Positions 11,464-24,000 of a stretch of DNA of 39,584 nt are shown here, piece after piece. Made by a program: the position numbers and the translations under genes. Numbering within the stretch: the stretch's first letter is position 1; every line of letters starts with the position of its first letter. The stretch lies in NCBI GenBank assembly GCA_016987375.1, contig PJRA01000216.1, forward strand, positions 124,658 through 164,241, read 5' to 3'. Below the pieces are notes generated by a model. That model was not told the origin of the DNA, searched no databases, and saw only the letters and a program-made list of their open reading frames with translations. The stretch comes from Brachionus koreanus (lineage: Eukaryota > Rotifera > Eurotatoria > Ploima > Brachionidae).

Positions 11464-12032
11464 CTAGCATTCAAATTGTTTGGCTGTAATTGCATTAAGA
11501 TCTTTCATGATACCCTCCAAATTGGCCATTTCTTGGGTCATGCCTTCATCAGTTCGCTCAAATTTTTTTTCATAAACATTTTCACTTGATTTTCCATTTA
11601 TTAAAATGTTGCTTGCTGCTTTTGTAATCGAGGTAGATGTATTGTTCGAATTGGATGACAGAGACACCAACAATTGTTTTTTTGCCGGACTTTTGAACTC
11701 TTTTGCATCGGAGTGCTTCGATGGCGTACTCGGAATGCTCATCGATGAAGAATGAACATGATTGCTTGTGGCATTTGAATTGGAAAAGCTTTTGAGAGGT
11801 TGTAGAAGCGATTTGGAACTTGAGGCAGAGGTGTTTATATTGCCGATTTTGTCATAAACTTGACTTGGACACCCGCTATGAGAAGACGATGCTGGTGAAT
11901 GCGCTGTGTATTCTCCGCTTACTTGTACCTGGTTGTCAATTATATATGGCTTGGCAGTGTAGTGTATTTTTTGACTGTTTGAATTGTTAAAGTTTATTGT
12001 CTGATTTGATATGAGAGTCGCCGTGGCCATTG
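11464..12032 (-). other. DCC-like exon 6: cytoplasmic tail end with the P3 motif, stop
   Basis: The acceptor ATTTAG precedes CAATGGCC, so the first methionine in this exon is internal, not a start. The exon is Ser/Asn-rich and ends with GMTQEMANLEGIMKDLNAIT, AKQFEC and a stop. P3 in this family mediates receptor self-association and signalling partner binding. Confidence 0.93.
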
Positions 12033-15000
12033 CTAAATATTAAATAGCATTAAAACAATAAATAATAATTTAAAAATAAAAAGGAAAAATAATATTTTTA
12101 TTTAATATTTAATAGTTTTGATTGAATTTTTTAAAAAAATTTTTTGCGCTCAATTTGATTTTTATCATTTTTATCATCATGCCTAAATTGATGCTAATAA
12201 ATTTTAATGTTCTAGAATATATTTAAAAATAGCTATGAATTGCGATTTGAATAAATTTAAAATAATGTTTATTGTCTGCATTTTATATCTAATTAGAAAT
12301 CATATTGTTTATCAAAGTTTAAGTTTAATTCTGTGTGCTAATTAAAGAAATTAAAAGAAAAAATGCATTTTAATTTTAAATAAACGATCAATTATTTAAA
12401 CAAATTACTAAAGGTTATCTTAATATTTTGGAATGTTAAAATTATGATAAGAAAAATAAGGCAAAAAACTCACATCAAAATTTTTAAAGTAATAGATCAT
12501 TTTTTTTGATATTTTATCAGCATTTTTTAATAAAAGATCCTAAATTTTTTTCCATAGCTTAGATAATCAATTAAAATTTAAATCAAATAGAAATTAAACT
12601 TTTCTATGTTTTATTTTAACTATCAAATTTCAAAACATTTTCTGATATTAAATTTTTTTGATAATAAAATGATATTTTAGTATATTTTTACATACTAAAT
12701 TTGTACAATATTTTATCATTTTTAAGAAGCTAAGCTTAGCAGAAAATTCCATTTAAACAATAATAATTTTAAAAAAAAATCAAATTATCAACTGTTTGAT
12801 TAATTCTCATGTTAAAAAAATTTTTAATATTTGATTTTTTTTCTTAATTAAAGCCAACATTATTATGGTTTTAAGAGCAAAAATGCTTTTTTTATGTTTT
12901 GGTTAAAGAATAAATTATGTCTTGATATTTATATTTTTTTATAAAAAAGCAAACATTTTTGTATGATTAAGCTTTTACAGAGTATTTTTTTTTAAATTTA
13001 AGTTTAAAAATACACTCGAGAATAACAAAATAAAATTTTAAACATTAAAAAGCTATGAATAAATTTTTTAATCAAGGCATTTAAAAAATTTTTTAAAATG
13101 GCGTCTATTTGAGCCAAAGTCTAAATTGTTTAAAATTGAAATTCTAACTATAATTGATATTTTATTTACGTATTTCTAATTTCAAAACTTTCAATTTATA
13201 TTCTTGTCTGAAAGTAAATTGAAAATTTTTGATTTACACCATGACTTTTTAATTAATTCATTTATTTCAGTAAACGCCTAGAAGGCGATGTAATAAAAAA
13301 AAATTTTTAAAAAAAGAATAATTAAGATGAATAAATCTAATCTTGAAATGGTTAATTCTGAACACTGAAACTCTCAAAAATGGTTTTATTTTTTTTGACT
13401 AAAATTAGCGTAATAAAATGTTATTTTTGGTTAAAAAAAATTTTAAAAAAAAGTTAAATATAGTCAAAAATGGATGATTCATTTACAATATGGAACATAT
13501 GAGTCGTGAATCAAGTCAAGTCAATGACTTAAATTTTTAAATGAAGTCATAACTTTGACTTGGACAAGTCTGTATGGAGTTCATAAATTCAAATATATAA
13601 AATACTTAAAGCATAATTTTTTCCTGGTTTAGATGAAAAGTATAGCCTTAGAGACACTGTTTCTTGACCCAAATGGTGGTTTAAATTTATAATAAGTGAA
13701 CTCCATATAAACTTAAATTAGATTTGATTTTTTTTTTGTTAAAACTGATATAAATTTGTATTTTATATGTTCTATTTTGTAAATAAATCATCCATTTTTG
13801 ACTATATTTTACTTTTTTAACTTTTATTAACCAGAAATAACATTTTATTACGCTAATTTTAGTCAAAAAATTTTACGTAAAATGTGGTGAATTCATAGGA
13901 TCTTAAGATAATAAACCCTAAAAAACTAAGAATATTATATTGATCTAAGACTGCATTTGATATGTGTGTAGAATTTCAAGTAAATATATTCCCTTGATAA
14001 CAAAAAAATAATCATTTTAATCTTAGCTAAAAATTTTTAATTTTTTTCATCAAGAATTCTGAATAAAAGCTCCGTAACAAGAAATCATTGCTCATTTTAA
14101 TGAAGATTTAAAAGAACTAAAAACCAGTTTTCGAATGTCCATGATCACTGTTGAAAAGATCTTATTCCTAAGTATTTTAAATGTCAAAAAATAATTAAAT
14201 TAAAATTTTATTATTTTTCAATTAATGTCAATATTTGGTTTATTTTTTATTTTTTAATAGCTTTTATATCTAATAGAACATCAAAATCATATTTTTTTAA
14301 TCAGAAATCTAAAATAAGGGGTTTTCGGATTAAACAAAGTTGCTTAAACACTAAGCATTTTACAGAACTAAACTGTCAATTTTAGTAAAAAAGTTGAAAC
14401 AAACTTCACAACCCCCTAAAATAAAAAATTTTTAAATTAATAAATTTTTGCTGCAAAATATGCTTATTTCTTGGAATAAAAAGTAAAAAGAAAAGATAAC
14501 ACAAAGGGTTCAAAAAACTTCTTCAAATTTTTAGAGTTAAATGAAAAAAAAATTTATTCTCAAAGCATAAGCTACTATTTCAAGATTTAATTGAACTTAC
14601 GCAAATTTTTATAAGATTTTCGAGCAGGATTGTTTGTGGAAAAAACCGATTGTTGGTCAAGAGGACTTTGAACAGAATTCGAGCCAGAATTTATAGGCAA
14701 AGCAATCGGCTTAGGTTTAACTGTTTGGCGTAAAAACATGGGCTCATTGTTTTGACTTAAATTTACTGTAGGTATAAAGTTAGCATTAAATGGAGAGTTG
14801 AATGCGGCATTGGCGGCTTGGATAGCCGAATTTGTTTGCTCATCTGTATATTGATCACCATGTCTTGAACTAAAATTGTTCATTTGCATCAAATTTGAAT
14901 TTTGAATTTGATAATGTTGTTCTGAGTTAAAGCAACTGGATTCAGAATTGGCATGAGAGTTGCCAGTGAACATACCAGGTTGGCTATTTCCATAAAACTC

Positions 15001-18000
15001 CATATCTGAGTTGTGTGTGTTGGACAAGCTCAACGGATTCATTACGTTCATCATCATATGATTAGGGTTATTGATCAGCAATGGTTGATGATGAGGAGTT
15101 TTTTGTCTAAGCAGTGTTGAGGTATTTGACATTGTGTTGAGAATTTGATGTTGTTGCTGCGGTTGTAAAAGTGCATTTTTTTGATAAGATTCTTCGTCAT
15201 CGAGCTCATCATTTCTTTCAGAACGATTTTTGAAAGGCCTGGTGCTTGATGTTAAATTGTTGCGATTAAAATTGCTTTCTTTAGACTTTGGTTGGGTTTT
15301 TTTGCAGACAAGAACTGCGACAAGAATGACCACAATAAGAAAAAGTGCCGATATGCATGCGGTAATCACCCAAATGAAGCTAATTTCAAGCTGTACTTTG
15401 CTTAGGGGTGAATTTTCGTTCTTGTTTAATACAACTGTCGGTTCACTTCCTGTTTCACTTGAAGTAACAATTTGCCCGCCGCCAACTCCATTTGAATCTG
15501 GTGTCCTGAACAAGACTGTTGCTGATGATGTTCCATAAGCGCGACTGTTTCTTGCCTGAATCTTAAAATAGTAGATTGTTTCAGCTCTTAGATTTTTAAT
15601 TGTATGCTTCATTATTTTATTGCCGGATTGAAATGAATTGATTATTTCGTTGTTCCATCGTTTATTTTCTTTGAAATTTTCTTCATCAAGATAATAGATA
15701 ATGTAGCCTAAAAAGATAAATTGAAACAATGTTTTTTATTTCAAAAATTTATTCAAAATAAAACAATAAACAAATGTGAACAAAATTTTCAAAAAAAGTC
15801 ACTTAAATGTGTTATAACCAAAGTATTTTCATGCAATTCAAGTTAATTCAATGGAATTTTTTTCATTAATTTTAATTGAGTTGTAGAGAAAGTTTATTAA
15901 TGATAGTAATAAAAAAAATTAATCAATTAAGATATGTCTAGACAACAAAAAAATTTTAAAAATATAAATTTAACTTTTTCAAACGTGTGACTCATTATGT
16001 TTTGCAAAATTTTCAAAGCTAGATTTAAATATGAACAGACAGAGCTAAAATTTCACACAGTTATTACATTTTTTATGTTAGGTTCTGATTCCTTGCAAAC
16101 TAGTGGCCTACACAAGGTCCGAAGACACACCTGGTACCTTTGGGTCGAGTGTCCCCGATCTTAAATTATTTATTAAAAACACTACAGGCTCAATAGTTCT
16201 AGGTATCTAAAGAATTCTTGTTTAAAGTTTTTAATTTTTCAGAGACCTTTTAGACTGATATTCTGTCAATAATAATAAATAAGAAACAAAACATTTCTTA
16301 AATTTTAAATAAAAAGTTTTATTCAAATTTTAATAACGGGTGAGGCATAAGTAAATGGACAAAAGTTAAGGTTACTTTCCCGATTAGGAAAATGACCAGA
16401 TGATCTAATATATATATATATTTAAACTACTAACTATTAGCTATAATATTGGAAATAAATTTTTTTCTAAATGCCACTTTCTGTGACTTAACGAGAGAAT
16501 TTTCTAAAAGCAGTCAAAAATATGATTTCACAAATAAAAAAATCTGACCTTGTCGCGTACTTTACAAAGCAAGGAATTGCTCGAAGTACCATTTATAATT
16601 CAATCAACCGTATTCAAAATGGAGGGCCGACAAAAGACAATAAGAGAACAGGTCGTCCAAGCACCTGGACTGCTGCAAGGAAGAAAAAACTGAAAAGATA
16701 ACCGAACTGGAGTGAGTCAAAGACGTCTAGCTAGGAAATTTTCTGTCCACCAAAGAACAGTTGGTTGACAATTAAAAAAAAATGGGTATATCATATGAAA
16801 AAACAACGCCAAAATATAGTGTCGTACAGTTTGAAAAAGCAAAGCACTTGAGCGCAAAACTTTCAAATATGCTATATCGCTCACCATGTTCACTTATTTT
16901 GGACGAGGAAAAATTCTTAACTTTTTCGGGAGACAATATGACACAAATGACAAGTCCACTAGTCCGGAAAGTGTTCGGTTTGCTGGAAAAGAGAAGTTTC
17001 AAAAGAAGGTGTTGGTTTGGATATCCGATCGAGGAATGTTCAAAGCCACTTTTTCGACCATCAAAGTCGGTTGCCATCAATTCCGATATCTATATCGATG
17101 AATGCTTGAATAAACGACTTCTTCGATTTATACATAAGTATCATCGAGACTTTGACTATGTCTTTTGGCCTGACTTAGCATCTGCTCACTATTCAAGGGA
17201 CTGCATTACATGGATGGACGAAAACGTAAATTATGTGCCCAAAGACATCAACTCACCAAATGTTCCTCAAGCACGTCCAATTGAAAATTTTTGGGGTTGT
17301 TTAAGTCAGAAAGTATACGAGGGAGGTTGGCAAGCCTCAACTGAGGAGCAGCTGATTAGCCGAATTGAGTTGAAGTTGAAGGAATTTGACTTAAATTTTG
17401 TGAAATAGCTAATGGCGGGTGTCAAAGCAAAACTCAGAAAAATCGGCAAAGAAAAAATAAATTCTTTACCTTATAGAAAAACCATAACTTAATATCATAT
17501 TTAATTTTTGAGTTATTTACTTTTAATTTTTGTCCATTTAATTATGCCTCACCCGTTATTCTTGATTTTTAGTTGATTTTCATTTAAGTTCAATAGTTTT
17601 TTAATTTAATTTCATAAGTAAAATAACTCAAATTTAAATTCAAATTTCACTTAAATTCAAAATTTTATTCGAATAAATTACATATTTAATTGCCTTTTAA
17701 AATTTTTTATATATTTTAAGTTACAATTTGCGTCAAAAAATCTAATTTGTTTTTACCACTAATAAAATGTTCGAATTGAGGTGATATAATGCTGAATGTT
17801 CAAATCAAAGAAGATTTTTGCTTTTCATAAAAAAAATCGTAGAATAGATTACTTAAAATTTCAAATAATATTGATAAAAGTGCTGATTTTTCCATATAAA
17901 TTAAACTGTTTTTTTAAAATTAAAATTTTCACTATATTTTTCCATTTTTTACAAAATTTTACAATTAAAAATTTGGATTTTACCTAAATTTAAGTAAAAA

Positions 18001-21000
18001 AATTTTTTGCTTTTTTGAATGTTCCAAAAATTCTAAAAAATTGCTTGAAAATTGGTTTTTTTTGGCCCTTTTGTTTTTACCAGTTTTAAAACATTCAAAG
18101 CTTTTTTAATAAGTCTTTTTGTATTTTTAAATAAAGCGAATAAAAGAATTAAATCTTAGAAAATAGGTTTTCTATGTCTATGGGTAGATTTTCTGGGAAA
18201 TTCTTTTTAAATGAAATCTGTTTTCCTATGAATTTCGTATGACAATTATTTTTCTATCAATTGATACATCAAATTTGAAGTGCCGATTAGATAGATAAAT
18301 TAGTTAACCCTTTTTTGGAAACGGTATGTCTGTATAAACTGAGAGTAAAAGATCTTATCGAAATAATTTTTTAAGAAATAAAAAGATTCTTTACTACTGT
18401 TCTTCTTATTATTTAAAAGCTGAATTTCACTAAAAATATTTTCATTAATTTTAGAAAAAATTGTTTATATGAAATACAAGAAGTAAATATAAAAAAAATT
18501 TTAAATTTCTTTGCCTTTTTTTTTAAAATAATTTTTTAGCTTAAACTTATTATTTAATATTTCTATTTCTTTACAACTCCTTAAAAAAAATATTTTATTC
18601 CAAAATTTAAAATCAAAGATTTCAATTTATATGTAAGAAAAAAAAATACCTTGAAAGAAAAATTTGTCTATTTAAATATAAAAAAAGAGATTTAAAAATA
18701 AAATCTAAAAATTCTATTAATAAAGAGAAATTTAGCTACCTGAATTGTGCAATAGATTTGGAGCTTTCCAAGTTATGATTACATTATCCGGGTTGTTCGG
18801 ATCAGGGACTATGTTTATTTCGCTTGGTGCTGGACTAGCCTCCATGGTCATTTGAGAAGTCGTCATGCTCCAGGGCGACTCTTTTCCATTTAGATTTAAT
18901 CTAACTGCAAAATCATACAATGTATTGGCAACCAGATCATTTATGATCACATTTCTCTCAGTTGAATTTTTGTAAATAAATTTTGAATTGGCCATTTCAG
19001 CCACTATTCTATATCTAATTGTATAAACCCTATCATCGACAATTGCCTCATCGGGTCTAAGATGCCAATCAGTCCAACGAACCTCAATCGCTCGAGAGGA
19101 TATGGCCACTGCTTGAACATTCAATGGCGGAAATAAGCTCTCATTTTGGTCTATAAATGACTTTCTCTTTGTAAAAACATCCTTTAATATTTCCATACCA
19201 TATCCAGCATTATTGCCGGCTCTTAAACTGACCACGTACTGAGACGACGGTACCAAATTATCAAGGATGAATGAATTTTTTTTTCCATCAATTTCAATTT
19301 CTATTTTTGGATAACCAATGCCATAGGTTAGCAAGTATTTTCTGACCAAAGTGTTATTTGAGTCGAGCGGTGGAGCCCATTGAATAACAATTGACTTGTC
19401 GGTCGGCTCGGTGTGAATAGCCGCAGGCTGACCGGGCACTCTAGACTCGTCCATTTCGTGTGCAAATGTCTCTGCAAATACCCAATCGGACGCTGGACCA
19501 CTTCCATTCACCGTTTTAGCTGTAACTCGGAACGAGTATTTGCGAGCAGACAAAAAACCTGACATCACTCTAAATCTAGGCTCGCTGTCCACGTCCAAAT
19601 GCCACATTTGCTTTTCATTTTCCTTAACAGCAATCTTGTAGCCAATTATTGGACCATTTCGTTTGTCCAAAGCGGGCATTTCCCACTTAAGCAAAACAGA
19701 GGTTGTGTTCACTGTTTCGGTTTGGACGTTTTCGGGCGCTCCGTCCGGCACGTCACTCGGAGTCTCGACCAAAATGGCCGCACTATTCTCTTTAAGATAG
19801 CTTTCATCGATGTATTCGTCAAACGGCTCACTTTCACTTGGTATAAAACTATTCTCTAGATTTGTTCCACGTATTTTATCAAAATAATTCATGTCTATGG
19901 CAACTAGACGAAATTTATAAGTAGAATATTTAAGTAAATCTTCAAGTAAAAATTCATAATGGTCCGAGTTGACAAAATCAGCTGGTATATCAATGTTTAT
20001 ATATTTTTCACTAGATTTTTCTTCTTCTTGATTTCTAATTTCATAATAAAAATCATCATTGAATCCATCGTCTAAAATTTCATCATATTGATCCATGACA
20101 CTTGGCTTAAACTCATTCGGATTTAGATCCGAATTTGTAACTGGTCCGTAGTGAAGATGTTGATAGTACAAACGATACTTGAGTAATCTGTTAGAATTGG
20201 GCTTTTTCCATTTGAATCGGAGAGTTGGACTGAATGACAAGACTCCATCGGTTGTGTAATAATCAATTAGCTCGGCTTTGAAGTCAATTGGAGCGTTGGA
20301 CAAATGCTGATCAGTTTTAGCCTCAATTTCCACACTAGGACTATAAGTAGCCATGGCAAATGCTTTAACACTAATTAAGTAAATGGTATTCGGTTTGAGA
20401 TCATCAATGATGCAGTTGGTTTCTGTGGTGTTTATTTCTCTAAGACGGTTTGTACCTTTGGCTCGCCAATTGACCGAATAAGTTAGCTTGTCTATCCCGC
20501 GAATGATCACTGGCTGCTTCCATTCAATTCCAATTGATTTAGAGTCTATTCGATTTGTTTTAAGACTGAGTGGTGAGCTTAAATGAATAATGGCATTGGT
20601 AGTGGTTGGATATGGATTAAAAATTGAATGTGTAGTTTTGTGTATAGTTGAATCATAGTCGTAGTTGATTTGATAATCGTCTGAGTGAACAATCAATTGG
20701 GCCACACTTTGAATAGTATCCAAATCATTTGAGGCAACACATTGATAGTAGCCTTCGTCTTGGGCAATTATGCCCAGTATTTTCAAATTACCTTGATTTG
20801 AGTTGAATTGAAAATACTCGCTTGGATAAATTGGTTCGCCATTTTTGTACCATTGAATGCTCGGATGAGGCACTCCATATGCCGAACACTCAAATTCAGC
20901 ATCCGATTTTAATGTTACATTTAAATTAGATGGCTTTTTGACAAAGCGAGGTGCTACTAGAACTTTTAAATAGCCTGTTCGTTCGTCACATTCACTGTCT

Positions 21001-24000
21001 AATGGATGACTGCTGCAAATGCGGCAAGTATAGCCCCCACTGTCCGATTCGAGCACTTTTTCTATTCTTAAACTAGTGCCTTGAATAATCTGAACATGCT
21101 TGTTGAAATTGGGATCAAGAGCGAGGCCATCTTTGAGCCAAATGTATGTGAATGAAGAATTGGGACCATGAGTTGAATCATTTTCGGCCAGACATTCAAA
21201 ACCAGCATTGCCTTCTTCTTGAACAACTCGGTCTTCTGGCCAATGTTTAAATCTTGGCTTAACTCCAATCTGATTTGCTCGTGTATTCCCATTTACTTGT
21301 TTTACTTCTATATAAGCTCTTTTTGATTGAAATTTTGCTAAGCGGAATCTGGCTTCACAATGATACCAGCCCGAATCTGACATTTCTACTCCGATTATTT
21401 CTAATGAACCATCTTTGTAGACGTTCTTTAAAATTTAAAGTTTAGAATATTTTTTTTGTTTAAATTTTTAAAAAACGCCTCTTTCATTAAATTAAGGTAA
21501 TGCATCTCTTTAATTACTTCAACTAATATAATTATACTAAAAATTATCATTAGAAACCTTATGATTGAAAAGCAAGATGAAGAAACCTAAATTAAGGAAA
21601 AACATTAATTTTTCTTTTTTTTTTATATTTTTTTTGGCTTTTTTTCATAGTTTTTAAAATAAAAATTGTAGGCATACACGCAATGAGTGAACATACAAAT
21701 TATATGAACTTGCTACACATCTAATAGGTGAAAGAATTGATTTTGATCACTTGTTTTTTTTAATATAGATGATTAAAAAAATAGGCTAACATTATAAAAT
21801 AGTGTCAGTTTTATTAGGAAAAAATTATAAAAGTAATTTAATCAAACAATTAATCAAACCGCAGTAACCGCAGATAATTTAGTTTTCCTTATCCAAAAAG
21901 TTGTCGAATCATTTAATAGAAAGAAAAAAGTATGTTGCTTATTTTTTGACATTTCGAAAGCTTTCGATAAGGTTTGGCATGAGGGAATAATTTCCAAGCT
22001 GATAAAGATAAATATACCTGCCTATTTAATATGTTAGATTAAATCATTTCTTAACTGTAGAACATTTAAAGTAAATATAAATGATCACACTAGTGATGAA
22101 TTCAAACTATCTGCTGGCGTTCCTCAAGAATCAGTTATTAGTCCTTTATTATTTAGTATATTTATAAAAGAAATAAATCTAATAATGAATATTCACTTCT
22201 CTTTGCAGACGATCTGGTCACTTTTTTTATTTATAAAAAAAATGGTTATATTGAAAGTAAGATGAATAAGTACTTAGTTGAATTAGAACAGTGGCTTTTC
22301 AAGTGGAAAATGAAGATCTACGCTGAAAAGTTTTGCTCAATGATTTTTACTAAAAACAACAAAGAAAGTTCTATTTTTAATTTAAAGATCTATGGGAATA
22401 AAATCGAAAACCAAAAAGAAATAAAGTTCCTAGGTATTAAATTCGATTCTAAACTAACCTTTTCTTCAATGATAGAAGAAATTAAAGAACGTTGCAATTC
22501 AAGGCTAAACTTAATCAAAATCTTGTCAAATAAAAAATGGGGCCTTGACTTTAGAACTTTAGGAAAGCTTTATAAGTCATTGATTGGATCTATTCTAGAC
22601 TATTCTTTCCCTTGTCTTAACTCTCTTTCAGAAACTAATATAAAAAGATTAGAAGTAATCCAAAATTCAGCGGTTCGTTCTATATTAAAATTAAGATATG
22701 ATACTCCCTCCAACATATTACATTATGAGGCATATAATAAACTTAAACTACTGACAGTCTCAAATCGACTTTTTGAGTTAAGTAAGAGATATGTTAGGGC
22801 AACTTACTTAGTTCGTCTACTTACCACTAATGATAAACTATTATCACAAAAATAACAATTTTTTTGCTAGTATTCCTTTTTCTTGAAATAGATAAATTAA
22901 TTCTTTTTCTTTCGGTTCAATTTCCTATTTTGACATTTTTAGTTTTTTAAAATAAAAATAAGCAATATATATAGAGAAAGTTTTATTATATTTGATTGAA
23001 GCAAAAAGCAAAATATAAAAATGTTCTCCTATTTTAGGTGTACCTATTGCCTTTATGCCAAATTGCAGACAAAATAAGTGATTTAATGAATTAATTTTAG
23101 GTATAAAACCAAAAAATTAAGGTATTGGTACTGCCAAAAAATCGAAAGGAAGCCAAATACAATCTTTTACAGTTATATATGTATTAATATGTTATTATCT
23201 ATTTAACCAACTTTTTTTTGACCCTATTCTTTCCTAGCGGATAGTGGGGATGCGCTCATCTCCTTTTCAAGTACCTTTTTTAAGCAACAGCTCCGATCTG
23301 ACACAGAGGCTACTGCATCGAGTTGATCATCTACACTGCATATTTTTCCCAGTCGAAACCGGTCACCCATTTTTTCTATGAAAAGGGTTTAAACATGCGC
23401 CCTGTATTGCAGAGATATTTTCAAGATTTTTCCACCCTCAGCGGGTTTTAAACCCTCGATCCTCTGCTTGCATGGCTAACACACAAACTGCTCAGCTATA
23501 CGGGCTTTTATTTAAACAACTACCCTTGTTATATTCCAGTAACTGAAGTTATATTAGTCTTTTTGGGGATCAAAAAAAAACTAACTTTAAATGATTTTAA
23601 TAGCAATAATTTTGATTGTTGTACAGACATTTTTCTATAAAATTTATTAAAAATATAATTACTGTTTCTGGTTTTAAAACAATTAAATTGTTATCTTTGA
23701 ACCATTCATATTGTATCAAATTTAAGCTTTTCTCGTTCATTATTTTTAAATGACTGGTAAGATTGGGCTTGCAGCGAAGCAACAAACGATTTCCCACATT
23801 GATACTTGTGTTCTGTGGCTGACGCAGAAATTTATTGCTATCGTCTCCTCCTAGAAAAAATTTAGATAAATATATATTTTTGTTTTAATGTATTGGTACC
23901 TAGATGGGATTTAACAAATAAATTCTTGCTATAGAATAAATTTTCAGCATTGTTTAAACAAACATAGAAGCATAAAATTATTGTCAAAAGCTTAAAAGTC

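Noticed and set aside
11464..12030. Considered an independent gene starting at the ATG at 12030
   Set aside because: It contains the P3 motif and is joined in phase to exon 5 across an acceptor two bases before that ATG.
15230..15538. Plus-strand open frame of 102 codons
   Set aside because: Antisense shadow of DCC-like exon 5 (FN3-6, membrane helix).
16772..17080. Minus-strand open frame of 102 codons
   Set aside because: Shadow of the mariner transposase, whose catalytic motifs are on plus.
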